The translations under genes and the position numbers were made by a program. From the NCBI GenBank assembly GCA_014802345.1, contig JAAVCM010000019.1, positions 50,137-94,694 of the forward strand: a stretch of DNA of 44,558 bases, given 5' to 3'. Shown here in pieces: positions 8,425 to 17,182 of the stretch. Under the pieces are notes generated by a model. It had not been told where the DNA came from, ran no database searches, and saw only the letters and a program-made list of their open reading frames with translations. This DNA is from Bacteroides sp. Lineage in GTDB: Bacteria > Bacteroidota > Bacteroidia > Bacteroidales > Muribaculaceae. Position 1 is the first letter of the stretch. Every line of letters begins with the position of its first letter.

Positions 8425-9405
8425 ATGTCAGAAATTAAATGTGTAGGTATCCTCACCTCGGGCGGCGACGCTCCGGGCATGAATGCCGCCATCCGCGCCG
8501 TCACCCGCTCGGCAATCTACGGCGGTCTCCGCGTCAAGGGCATCTATCGAGGCTATAAGGGACTCATCACCGACGAGATCCAGGAATTCAAGACTCAGAA
8601 CGTATCAAATATCATACAGGCCGGCGGTACTATCCTGAAAACAGCCCGCTGCAAGGAGTTCACCACTCCCGAAGGCCGTCAGCTTGCCTACGACAACCTC
8701 AAGCGCCACGAAATCGACGCGCTCGTAGTCATCGGCGGCGACGGTTCGCTCACCGGCGCACGCATCTTCGCCAACGAGTTCAACTTCCCCATCATCGGTC
8801 TCCCCGGAACCATCGATAATGACCTCTACGGAACGGACTCTACCATCGGCTACGACACTGCCCTCAACACAATCATGGAGTGTGTCGACAAAATCCGCGA
8901 CACCGCTACAAGCCATGAGCGCCTGTTCTTCATCGAGGTAATGGGCCGCGACGCCGGATTCCTCGCGCTCAACGGTGCGATAGCCTCCGGAGCGGAAGCC
9001 GCCATCATCCCGGAAATCTCCACCGAGGTCGACCAGCTTGCCGAACTCATCCAGAACGGCTTCCGAAAGAGCAAGAACTCTTCGATAGTTCTTGTAGCCG
9101 AAAGCCCCGTCACCGGCGGCGCAATGGGTCTCGCACAGCGCGTGAAGGACGAGTATCCCGGCTATGACGTGCGCGTATCCATCCTCGGCCATCTCCAGCG
9201 CGGCGGTTCGCCGACCGCCCACGACCGCATCCTTGCCTCGCGCATGGGAGCAGCCGCTATCGACGCACTCCTTGAGGAACAGCGCAACGTGATGATAGGC
9301 ATCCGCAACGACGAAATCGTCTATGTCCCCTTCTCGAAGGCAATCAAGAACGACAAGCCCATCAACCGCGAACTCCTTGAGACCCTCCGCCGTCTCTCAA
9401 TCTGA
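8425..9405 (+). CDS. pfkA: ATP-dependent 6-phosphofructokinase
   Basis: A 326-residue cytoplasmic enzyme of glycolysis that phosphorylates fructose 6-phosphate to fructose 1,6-bisphosphate. Length and motifs match the bacterial PfkA family throughout: nucleotide loop [10 protein letters not shown] (11-20), GGDGS (104-108), catalytic PGTIDND (127-133, Asp131 the expected base), MGRDAG (173-178) and the substrate loop [14 protein letters not shown]. The glycine after the aspartate in GGDGS is the residue associated with ATP rather than pyrophosphate as donor. Codon use is strongly biased to GC-ending codons, consistent with high expression. The start ATG follows a clear promoter. An ABC ATPase gene starts 54 bases downstream, perhaps in the same transcript. 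Confidence 0.96.
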   Translation: MSEIKCVGILTSGGDAPGMNAAIRAVTRSAIYGGLRVKGIYRGYKGLITDEIQEFKTQNVSNIIQAGGTILKTARCKEFTTPEGRQLAYDNLKRHEIDALVVIGGDGSLTGARIFANEFNFPIIGLPGTIDNDLYGTDSTIGYDTALNTIMECVDKIRDTATSHERLFFIEVMGRDAGFLALNGAIASGAEAAIIPEISTEVDQLAELIQNGFRKSKNSSIVLVAESPVTGGAMGLAQRVKDEYPGYDVRVSILGHLQRGGSPTAHDRILASRMGAAAIDALLEEQRNVMIGIRNDEIVYVPFSKAIKNDKPINRELLETLRRLSI

Positions 9406-9459
9406 CATAAGGAGTCAACCTTATCCCATCATCCCTCAGTCCAATCTCTCAGCCACGAC

Positions 9460-10110
9460 ATGATAGAGGTCACAGACATCCATAAGAGCTTCGACGAACT
9501 CAAAGTGATTAAAGGTGTATCGCTCACCATCCCCGACGGCGAGATGCTGACCATTGTCGGACCGAGCGGAGCGGGCAAAACCACATTGCTGCAGATCATC
9601 GGCACGCTTGAGCGTGCCGATAGCGGCAGCGTGAAGTTTGACGGCGAGGACATCACCGGAATGAAGGACGCGAAACTCGCACGTTTCCGCAACCGCAACA
9701 TGGGCTTCGTCTTTCAGTTCCATCAGCTCCTCCCTGAATTCACGCTTGAAGAAAACGTGGCTCTCCCGGCTCTCATCGGTGGAATGAAGCGACCCGAAGC
9801 CCTCCGCAGAGCCGGAGAACTTCTCGATGAACTCGGACTCGGAGAGCGTCTCAACCACCGTCCATCGCAACTCTCCGGGGGTGAACGCCAGCGTGCTGCC
9901 GTGGCCCGCGCCCTCATCAATGACCCAAAGGTAATCCTTGCCGACGAGCCGACCGGCAGCCTCGACAGCTATAACCGCGAGGAGCTTTACAAACTGTTTT
10001 TCCAGCTCCGTTCATCGACAGGCAAGACATTCATCATAGTCACTCACGACGAGACCTTCGCCCTCAATTCCGACCGTGTAATCCGCATGAAGGACGGCCT
10101 GATTGTCTGA
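9460..10110 (+). CDS. LolD-like ABC transporter ATP-binding protein
   Basis: A 216-residue ATPase subunit of the LolD/MacB-type (MJ0796-like) family, which drives extraction of lipoproteins or other substrates from the inner membrane together with a separate membrane subunit. Complete motifs are present: Walker [10 protein letters not shown] (34-42), Q-loop Gln86, signature LSGGE (138-142), Walker B VILADEPT (158-165) and the switch histidine His196 in VTHDE. No permease (LolC/E-like) gene lies next to it, so it must work with a partner encoded elsewhere. The LolD assignment rests on size and overall similarity; FtsE- or MacB-type ATPases are alternatives. Confidence 0.88.
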   Translation: MIEVTDIHKSFDELKVIKGVSLTIPDGEMLTIVGPSGAGKTTLLQIIGTLERADSGSVKFDGEDITGMKDAKLARFRNRNMGFVFQFHQLLPEFTLEENVALPALIGGMKRPEALRRAGELLDELGLGERLNHRPSQLSGGERQRAAVARALINDPKVILADEPTGSLDSYNREELYKLFFQLRSSTGKTFIIVTHDETFALNSDRVIRMKDGLIV

Positions 10111-10202
10111 CCATCTGTCAATCCTCCCCTCTTTTGTTTTTACACCGTCCCTCCCGGCCTGAGGCTCTGAAACAACCGTCCAAACCAGTCACAAACATAC
10201 CG

Positions 10203-10892
10203 ATGTCACATCTCCGTCACCTCCGTCATGCCACCCCCATCCTCATCGCTACATCCATGCTGATGCTGACCGCGTGTGCCGACGACAATGGAATTGACGG
10301 CCCCATCAGGATGCAGCTATGGGACATCGTGACCTACGAGGGCCCGGCATCCGGCTCGAAAGGTTCGGTGTTCACATTCCGTCAGGTCGACGATACCCCT
10401 CTCGTCACCCTCACCGCCGACGAAACCATCGAAGAGACCGAAGCAGGGACGCGCATTATGATACGCTACATCCCCGAAAACGGCGAAGCCTATCGGTCGG
10501 ACCACATCGACCTCCTGACTGCCTCCCGAATCAATCAAGGCCCGGCGACGACAGAGTGGAAGAGTGACTATGACAACTGGAACCGCGACTCGGTCTGGGT
10601 TTACAGCGCATGGCGCAGCGGGACATACATCAATTTCCATCTGCGCCTGACCTACTCCAACGAGCCACGCATCTTCACACTCGCGCTCGACCCTGCCACA
10701 CGCGAATCGGAAATGCCTGAATTTTATCTGGTTCACCGGATGAAAGAGCCGGTCGACTATCACGACCGCGCCTACTTTGCCTCCTTTGACATTGCCGAGG
10801 TGTGGAATCTCCCTTCCGCACGCGGAGTGAAGATACATCTGGCGGATACCAACCTCCATAAAGATATATTCACATTCTATAAATCTAATTAA
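10203..10892 (+). CDS. NigD-like lipoprotein
   Basis: A 229-residue predicted lipoprotein. The frame opens at 10134, but ATG 10203 begins directly at a basic, hydrophobic signal peptide that ends in the lipobox LTAC, so I chose it. The mature protein begins with a polar linker, then MQLWDIVTYEG, followed by an all-beta pattern with many aromatic residues. This resembles the NigD-like family of Bacteroidetes, known from Prevotella bacteriocin/immunity loci but mostly of unknown function. No bacteriocin gene is adjacent. The assignment is by overall look and is moderate. Confidence 0.65.
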   Translation: MSHLRHLRHATPILIATSMLMLTACADDNGIDGPIRMQLWDIVTYEGPASGSKGSVFTFRQVDDTPLVTLTADETIEETEAGTRIMIRYIPENGEAYRSDHIDLLTASRINQGPATTEWKSDYDNWNRDSVWVYSAWRSGTYINFHLRLTYSNEPRIFTLALDPATRESEMPEFYLVHRMKEPVDYHDRAYFASFDIAEVWNLPSARGVKIHLADTNLHKDIFTFYKSN

Positions 10893-11011
10893 CTTTTACC
10901 AAATCCTTAAACCTTTAACTTGCGGTGGATTAGCCTATCTACACATCTGTATATATATTGTGCAAATGGTTAAAGTTTTATTAAAAACATACATATACAA
11001 ATATTTATCGT

Positions 11012-11019
11012 TAAATTTG
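11012..11019 (+). promoter_or_regulatory. Candidate -7 box upstream of the oxidoreductase operon
   Basis: TAAATTTG matches TAnnTTTG and lies 79 bases before the ferredoxin start codon in an AT-rich gap (10893-11097). No convincing TTG box is seen about 19 bases upstream. Confidence 0.4.
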
Positions 11020-11097
11020 TGTTGAAAAAGTATGTTTTTCGATGAGGCTTTTTCCCTATCCCTCCCCGCCTCGTCGTTCACTTAATCGCAATACGAT

Positions 11098-11328
11098 ATG
11101 GCAAAAATTATAGGAGCTGTCGACATCAACCGCGAGCGATGCAAAGGATGCGATCTCTGTGTGGTCGCCTGCCCGTGTGATGTCCTTAAGCTCCAGCCCA
11201 AAGAAGTCAACGACAGGGGATATCATTTCGTAACCGACGAGAATCCTGACAAGTGTATAGGCTGCGCCGCCTGTGCAACTGTCTGTCCCGACGGCTGTAT
11301 CACAGTCTACCGCGTCGTGGAAAAATAG
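11098..11328 (+). CDS. 2x[4Fe-4S] ferredoxin subunit of 2-oxoacid oxidoreductase (delta)
   Basis: A 76-residue bacterial-type ferredoxin. Two CxxCxxCxxxCP cluster motifs are visible, with cysteines at 15, 18, 21, 25 and 53, 56, 59, 63. It is the first of four genes (delta, alpha, beta, gamma) of a thiamine-diphosphate 2-oxoacid:ferredoxin oxidoreductase, and should carry electrons from the catalytic subunit to free ferredoxin. It has no signal peptide and acts in the cytoplasm. A 107-base gap without a visible terminator separates it from the alpha gene. Confidence 0.93.
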   Translation: MAKIIGAVDINRERCKGCDLCVVACPCDVLKLQPKEVNDRGYHFVTDENPDKCIGCAACATVCPDGCITVYRVVEK

Positions 11329-11435
11329 ACGGACATCAATATCCCTGACTCACCACAACTTAACAAATCACACACACAATTCTCACAAACTAATCCCTAA
11401 AAACCCCGGCGTCCGGTCACGGCGCACGACACAAT

Positions 11436-12518
11436 ATGGAAGACGAAGTCAGACTGATGAAAGGTAATGAGGCCGTGGCCCACGCTGCTGTCCGCTATGG
11501 CGTCGACGGCTATTTCGGCTACCCCATCACCCCTCAGAGCGAAATACTTGAGACACTCGAGCTCCTGATGCCTTGGGAGACCACCGGTATGGTTGTCCTT
11601 CAGGCCGAGAGCGAGATTGCCGCAATCAACATGGTCTACGGCGGTGCCGCCACCGGTAAAGCCTGCATGACCTCATCGTCAAGCCCCGGCATCAGCCTCA
11701 AACAGGAAGGCATATCATATATCGCCGCCGGTGAACTCCCGGCATTGATTGTCAACTGTATGCGCGGCGGCCCCGGCCTCGGCACCATCCAGCCCTCGCA
11801 GGCCGATTATTTTCAGGCGACCAAGGGTGGAGGCCACGGCGACTATCACCTGATTGTCCTCGCTCCCGCCTCGGTGCAGGAAATGGCCGATTTCGTCGGT
11901 CTCGGGTTTGACCTCGCCTTCAAGTACCGCAATCCGGTCATGATGCTTGCCGACGGTATCGTCGGGCAGATGATGGAGAAGGTGGTGCTTCCCCCACAGC
12001 GTCCCCGCCGCACCGACGAGGAGATAGCCTTGCAGTGTCCGTGGGCTGTCACAGGCCGCCCTGCCTCCCGCAAGCCCAACATCATGACCACGCTTGAACT
12101 TGACCCCGTCGCCATGGAGCGCAACAATATCCGCCTTCAGGAGACCTACCGCCTCATCGAAGCCAACGAAACCCGCTTCGAGGAACATTGCACGGAGGAT
12201 TGCGAATATCTCATCGTGGCCTTCGGGTCGGTGGCGCGTATATGCCAGAAAGCCATGGAGGAGGCACGCGAGAAGGGAATCAAGGTCGGTATGCTCCGTC
12301 CAATCACCCTCTGGCCCTTCCCCTCGGAGGAGGTCAAGCGACTCAGCAAGCAGGTGAAAGCCATCCTCGTGGTCGAGCTTAATGCCGGACAGATGATAGA
12401 GGATGTCCGTCTGAGCCTCGAAGACCGCGTCCCTGTCCATCACTACGGACGCATGGGTGGAATCGTCATGGATCCCTCCGACGTCCTCACAGCTCTCGAA
12501 AACATCATTGAAAAGTAA
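11436..12518 (+). CDS. 2-oxoacid:ferredoxin oxidoreductase, alpha subunit
   Basis: A 360-residue subunit carrying the pyrimidine-binding and transketolase-C-like domains of the oxidoreductase. The N-terminal part has GNEAVAHAAVRYG and the conserved GYPITPQSE segment, which helps bind thiamine diphosphate across the interface. Homologues in Bacteroides are usually labelled VorB (3-methyl-2-oxobutanoate dehydrogenase). The same fold also serves 2-oxoglutarate (KorA), and sequence inspection does not separate these. The reaction is CoA-dependent oxidative decarboxylation of a 2-oxoacid to acyl-CoA with reduction of ferredoxin, reversible under anaerobic conditions. The beta gene starts 7 bases after its stop. 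Confidence 0.9.
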   Translation: MEDEVRLMKGNEAVAHAAVRYGVDGYFGYPITPQSEILETLELLMPWETTGMVVLQAESEIAAINMVYGGAATGKACMTSSSSPGISLKQEGISYIAAGELPALIVNCMRGGPGLGTIQPSQADYFQATKGGGHGDYHLIVLAPASVQEMADFVGLGFDLAFKYRNPVMMLADGIVGQMMEKVVLPPQRPRRTDEEIALQCPWAVTGRPASRKPNIMTTLELDPVAMERNNIRLQETYRLIEANETRFEEHCTEDCEYLIVAFGSVARICQKAMEEAREKGIKVGMLRPITLWPFPSEEVKRLSKQVKAILVVELNAGQMIEDVRLSLEDRVPVHHYGRMGGIVMDPSDVLTALENIIEK

Positions 12519-12525
12519 GAGCGAA

Positions 12526-13313
<788 letters not shown>

Positions 13314-13317
<4 letters not shown>

Positions 13318-13853
13318 AAGAAGAAATCATCATAGCAGGCTTCGGAGGACAGGGTGTCCTCTCGATGGGCAAAATCCTCGCATACGCCGGACTTATGGAC
13401 GGCCTTGAAGTGACATGGATGCCCGCCTACGGCCCCGAACAGCGCGGAGGTACGGCTAATGTCACCGTAATCCTCTCCGATGCCCCCATCAGTAGTCCGG
13501 TGCTGAACAGCTACGACACCGCTGTCATCCTCAATCAGCAGAGCCTCGACAAATTCGAGTCGAAAATCAAGCCGGGAGGCACACTCATCTATGACCCTTA
13601 CAGCATCCACCACGCACCGACACGCACCGACATCAATATTGTCCCGGTCGATGCTATGGAGGCCACCTTTGAACTTCCGTCGAGCAAGGCATACAATATG
13701 GTTCTCCTCGGTTCCCTGCTGAAAGTGCGTCCCCTCGTGCCCATCGAAGCCGTGATGAAAGGTCTCAAAAAGACCCTCCCCGAGCGTCACCACCGGCTCC
13801 TGCCTGTCAACAAGGAGGCCATACTAAAAGGGATGAGCCTACCGAAATTGTAA
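13314..13853 (+). CDS. 2-oxoacid:ferredoxin oxidoreductase, gamma subunit
   Basis: A 179-residue subunit of the 2-oxoacid:acceptor oxidoreductase gamma family. The N-terminal glycine loop IAGFGGQGVLSMGKILAYA (residues 6-24) and the GPEQRGGTANV segment are characteristic. It contributes to CoA binding in the complex. It overlaps the beta gene by four bases and is the last gene of the operon; a strong intrinsic terminator follows at 13888. Homologues are annotated as VorA/KorC depending on substrate, which cannot be set here. Confidence 0.92.
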
Positions 13854-13887
13854 CAGTCAAACCATAGAAAAACAATACATCCTCCCG

Positions 13888-13930
13888 CCTCTCCCGTCAG
13901 AATAAGCCTGACGGGAGAGGCTGTTTTATT
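13888..13930 (+). terminator. Intrinsic terminator of the oxidoreductase operon
   Basis: Perfect 13-bp stem: CCTCTCCCGTCAG (13888-13900) pairs with CTGACGGGAGAGG (13908-13920) around a 7-base loop, followed by CTGTTTTATT. It lies 35 bases after the gamma stop. Confidence 0.9.
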
Positions 13931-14033
13931 CCGTAACACACTGACAACCTTACTATTACACACCATACTACACAAAATCCAAAAAAATTAACACTTTTCT
14001 GAGAACCGGGAGCGACCATCGTCCGTTATAGTT

Positions 14034-14073
14034 TTACAAAACGGTTACAAAGCCGTTACAAATCGATTATAAA
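14034..14073 (+). repeat. Four TTACAAA-type direct repeats at exact 11-bp spacing
   Basis: TTACAAA occurs at 14034, 14045 and 14056, and TTATAAA at 14067, each exactly 11 bases apart. The linkers are ACGG, GCCG and TCGA. The block ends 22 bases before the ATG of the adenylation-like gene. Spacing of one helical turn puts all copies on one DNA face, which suggests cooperative protein binding or curvature. A weak -7-like box (TAGTTTTA, 14029) overlaps the first copy. Confidence 0.8.
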
Positions 14074-14095
14074 CTTTTAAGATGGATGTAATATT

Positions 14096-15577
14096 ATGGA
14101 AAAGACTATTTACTCACGCTTCAAGGAGCTCGTCAACAACGACCCCGACCACCCCGCTATCATTGATGAAAGTACCTGTGTCACTTACTCAGGACTCGAT
14201 CGCTTCATCGACACTCTCATCTCACGCTTCCCCTCGTTCATTCCCGCCCGCGTCGGCATCGTGATGGACCATAGCGTTGAAATGGTAGCAGCTATGATGG
14301 CTGTCATCAAATCAGGTGCTGCTTTCGTGGCAATCGAACCAGACTTCCCTACCGGACGCATCGTCAGCTTCCTCGTGGAAAACGGTGTCGACTTCGTAAT
14401 CACTCAGGAGAAATATGCAGGTATCGTCAACGAGTTTACCCGCCTCATCATCAACTCCGACATCTACGTTGACCCCGCAATCCACCCGCTGCCCGACCGC
14501 TCGCGCGCCGACCGCCCCGCCTACATCATGTACAGCACCACTCCCGAGGGTTACTCACTCGGAGTAGCAGTAGGCAACAGTCAGGTGATTCACTTCGCCG
14601 ACTCGTTCAAGCGCACATATAATATAAGTGGCGACGACATCATGCTGCAATTCTCTGCCTGCATCAACAATATTTTCATTCAGGAAATATTCGGCGCGCT
14701 CCTCAGCGGCGCAGTCATCGCCATCCCCTCTGCCGAAACCCGCAACGACCCCGAAAAGCTCGTCAAATTCATGGACGACCAGTATGTATCCGTAGTCAGC
14801 GGTTTCCCCTACCTCATGATGGAACTCAACGCAATCAAGGCTCTCCCGATGACAGTCCGTCTGCTCATCAGCAGTGGCAATGTCCTCCACGCAGCCGCTG
14901 TCAGCCATCTGCTCGAACAGGTTCCCGTCTATAACACCTACGGCCCTGCCGAGGCCACCGTCAGCGTGACCACTTACTGCTGCAACACAGGCGTTGTCCT
15001 TCCCGACGGCACATTCCCCATCGGAAAACCCATGAACGGAACCGACATCATGATTCTCGATGAAGACCTCAATGAAGTCGCTCCCGGTAAGGAAGGTGAA
15101 ATCTGCCTCGTAGGTGACGGTCTCGCCGACTACTATACCGGCGACCACAGAGCGGATCTTCAGCCCTTCGCCAATCTCGCTGACGGACGTCGCGTATTCC
15201 GTACAGGTGACATGGGTCGCCAGCTCGCCGACGGAAACTATGTATTCCTCCGCCGCAAGAATTCTGAGGTCAACATTCTTGGCCGCAAGGTCGTCACCGG
15301 TGAGGTTGAGCGTGCAATCCGCAAGAGCGATCAGGTCGAGGACTGTGCAGTGGTCCACTATACCGACGAGCAGGGTCTCCCCTATCTGGTGGCATACGTC
15401 GTCCCCAACTCCAAGTCGTTCCACCTCTCATGGGTCAAGAACACTATGGCACAGTATCTGCGCTCATACATGATTCCCGAATTCTTCGTTCTCCTCAGAG
15501 CGCTCCCGACCGATGCGGCAGGTGCAGTCAATCCCCTCGCCCTCCCCATTGTCCTCAAAGATAACAAGGCTGTCTAA
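14096..15577 (+). CDS. Stand-alone adenylation-domain pseudoenzyme (ANL superfamily)
   Basis: A 493-residue protein with the full length of an NRPS-type adenylation domain but no carrier or condensation domain. Several core motifs are clear: VTYSGLDRF (A1), IKSGAAFVAIEPDFPTGRI (A2), IFGALLSGA (A4), YGPAEA (A5, from 282), GEICLVGDGLADYY (A6) and FRTGDMGR (A7, 368-375). The ATP-handling motifs are not intact. The A3 loop reads YSTTPEGYSLG (146-156), with Leu155 where the conserved lysine sits and the Ser/Thr/Gly run lost. A8 reads RRKNSEVNILG. A10 reads LPTDAAGAVNP (470-480), with Ala477 in place of the catalytic lysine. The position equivalent to the amino-acid-anchoring aspartate appears to be Asn192. 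Adenylate formation therefore looks unlikely; a binding, sensing or structural role is inferred. Codon use is GC-rich and regular, so this is a maintained gene, not a decaying one. Confidence 0.85.
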   Translation: MEKTIYSRFKELVNNDPDHPAIIDESTCVTYSGLDRFIDTLISRFPSFIPARVGIVMDHSVEMVAAMMAVIKSGAAFVAIEPDFPTGRIVSFLVENGVDFVITQEKYAGIVNEFTRLIINSDIYVDPAIHPLPDRSRADRPAYIMYSTTPEGYSLGVAVGNSQVIHFADSFKRTYNISGDDIMLQFSACINNIFIQEIFGALLSGAVIAIPSAETRNDPEKLVKFMDDQYVSVVSGFPYLMMELNAIKALPMTVRLLISSGNVLHAAAVSHLLEQVPVYNTYGPAEATVSVTTYCCNTGVVLPDGTFPIGKPMNGTDIMILDEDLNEVAPGKEGEICLVGDGLADYYTGDHRADLQPFANLADGRRVFRTGDMGRQLADGNYVFLRRKNSEVNILGRKVVTGEVERAIRKSDQVEDCAVVHYTDEQGLPYLVAYVVPNSKSFHLSWVKNTMAQYLRSYMIPEFFVLLRALPTDAAGAVNPLALPIVLKDNKAV

Positions 15578-15703
15578 ATAGTCACTCCATAATATACATC
15601 ACCCCTACTCTGTTCACTATGAACAAACACACATAAGAACACATATATTACTCCATAAATCAGACAATTATCCAGACCTCCATAGCAAACAAGTAGGTTA
15701 ACC

Positions 15704-15767
15704 CTTCCCGCACTCCCTTCGGCCGATATAGGCGCCGGCCGACGAGAGTGCGGGAAGATTCATTTTA
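15704..15767 (+). terminator. Terminator-like hairpin after the adenylation-like gene
   Basis: Outer arms CTTCCCGCACTC (15704-15715) and GAGTGCGGGAAG (15746-15757) pair perfectly over 12 bp, with an inner GGCCG/CGGCC pairing in the loop. ATTCATTTT follows. The 301-base gap 15578-15878 otherwise holds only the lrgA promoter. Confidence 0.75.
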
Positions 15768-15806
15768 CGGGGTCGGAGAAGATGGAGATTCAGCGGTGGA
15801 GTGCAG

Positions 15807-15836
15807 TTGCTTTTCGGTATATTTTGAGTATTTTTG
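15807..15836 (+). promoter_or_regulatory. Promoter of lrgA-lrgB
   Basis: TTG at 15807-15809, 19 bases, then TATTTTTG at 15829-15836, a textbook Bacteroidetes promoter. The -7 box contains the TTG codon at 15834 that would be the upstream in-frame start, so translation must begin further down, at ATG 15879. Confidence 0.75.
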
Positions 15837-15878
15837 CGGACAATTTCTAAAACGGTACAACTTCAAAATTTTCCGTCC

Positions 15879-16250
15879 ATGATTCTCCAATGTGCTGTCC
15901 TGTTCGCGTTTCTCGCTCTGGGCGAATTCATAGTCTATGTGACCCATATCCCGGTTCCGTCGAGCATCATCGGAATGTTGCTGCTGGCAGCGGCCCTCAA
16001 ATTGCGAGTGGTGAGGCTTATGTGGGTCGATAAAGTCGCGGACTTCCTTGTAAAGAACCTCGGATTCTTTTTCGTCCCCGCAGGTGTAGGACTCATGCGC
16101 TGTCTCGACCTCATCTCGGAGCAGTGGCTGCCGATTGTGAGTGCGACAGTCATCAGCACCTTCCTTATAATCGCCGTCACGGGCTGGGTTCACCAGATTG
16201 TACGCCGGAGTTTTTCCCATCACCATCACCGCCCCTCCGACAGAGCCTGA
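15879..16250 (+). CDS. lrgA: CidA/LrgA family holin-like membrane protein
   Basis: A 123-residue membrane protein of the CidA/LrgA family with four predicted membrane segments. The motif PVPSSIIGMLLL is typical of the family. Family members are proposed to act with LrgB in control of murein hydrolase export, programmed lysis, or pyruvate/small-metabolite transport in some bacteria. ATG 15879 was chosen because the longer frame would start inside the promoter. The C-terminus carries a natural cluster of four histidines in SFSHHHHRPS. lrgB follows after 37 bases on the same transcript. Confidence 0.88.
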   Translation: MILQCAVLFAFLALGEFIVYVTHIPVPSSIIGMLLLAAALKLRVVRLMWVDKVADFLVKNLGFFFVPAGVGLMRCLDLISEQWLPIVSATVISTFLIIAVTGWVHQIVRRSFSHHHHRPSDRA

Positions 16251-16287
16251 ATTCATCACACGTCAACTTTTCAATCTATCCGCAGAC

Positions 16288-16986
16288 ATGACATTCCTTG
16301 AAAATAAATTTTTCCTTATCGCTCTCACATTCATTGTTTTCTTGGGTGCGAAGCTCCTGCAAAGACGGACAGGAGTCGCGCTGCTCAACCCGATACTCAT
16401 TTCCATCATCATACTCATAGCCATACTTATGGGATGTGGTGTCGACTATGACACTTATGCTTCCGGTGGAGAATACATTGAATTCTGGCTCAAACCCGCT
16501 GTGGTCGCTCTGGGTGTCCCTCTCTACCGTCAGCTTGAAAGCATCCGCAAACAGATGCTCCCGCTCTTGCTGGCGGAGGTAGCGGGATGTGTCATCGGTA
16601 TAGTGTCGGTCGTGGCAGTGGCAGAGCTTCTCGGAGCAACGCGCGAAGTAGTCATCTCACTCGCCCCCAAAGCCGTCACTACACCTATCGCCATGGAAAT
16701 ATCTGCTGCAATGGGCGGAATACCCTCGCTAACGGCAGCCGTGGTTGTAGTCACCGGAATCTTCGGAGGCATGGCAGGATTCAGGATGGTCAAGATGAGC
16801 CATATCAAAAGCCCTATCGCGTGCGGGCTTTCCATCGGCACCGCTTCCCACGCCGTCGGGACGGCATCGGCTATGGAGCGCGGAGAACGTTACGGCGCTT
16901 TCTCGTCACTCGGCCTCACACTCAACGGTCTCCTGACAGCCCTCCTCTCACCCATCATCCTCGACCTTCTCGGCTATACTGTTTAA
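16288..16986 (+). CDS. lrgB: LrgB/CidB family membrane protein
   Basis: A 232-residue polytopic membrane protein of the LrgB family, partner of the LrgA-like protein upstream. Conserved family stretches include SLAPKAVTTPIAMEIS, TGIFGG and the C-terminal GTASHAVGTASAMERGE. The frame opens at 16198 inside lrgA, but ATG 16288 begins just before the first hydrophobic helix. No lytSR-type two-component genes lie nearby, so the usual regulator of lrgAB in Firmicutes is absent here. A bidirectional terminator follows at 17062. Confidence 0.9.
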   Translation: MTFLENKFFLIALTFIVFLGAKLLQRRTGVALLNPILISIIILIAILMGCGVDYDTYASGGEYIEFWLKPAVVALGVPLYRQLESIRKQMLPLLLAEVAGCVIGIVSVVAVAELLGATREVVISLAPKAVTTPIAMEISAAMGGIPSLTAAVVVVTGIFGGMAGFRMVKMSHIKSPIACGLSIGTASHAVGTASAMERGERYGAFSSLGLTLNGLLTALLSPIILDLLGYTV

Positions 16987-17061
16987 AGCATTTAAGGGTA
17001 GAGAGTTTAAAGTGTCGAGAGTAACACAGCCGACTTAACAATAGGAAATACTCTCTACAAA

Positions 17062-17116
17062 AATATCTCCATGATGCAAGACCTGCGTAAGCGAGGTTCT
17101 GAATCATGGAGATATT
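17062..17116. terminator. Bidirectional terminator between lrgB and the MltD gene
   Basis: Perfect 14-bp inverted repeat: AATATCTCCATGAT (17062-17075) and ATCATGGAGATATT (17103-17116), flanked by A-rich sequence on the left and TTTATTATTTT on the right. It can serve both convergent genes. Confidence 0.75.
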
Positions 17117-17182
17117 TTATTATTTTGACAAGCCTCTTTTTTTTACGGCTTAATCCATATACTCTATATTTTATTGAAAAAT

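Noticed and set aside
14555-15424. 289-codon minus-strand frame across the adenylation-like gene
   Set aside because: The plus strand has A1-A7 motifs over the same stretch; the antisense product has no recognisable domain.
16215-16250. Run of four histidines at the end of LrgA looking like an affinity tag
   Set aside because: It is in natural sequence context and too short; no vector-like sequence surrounds it.
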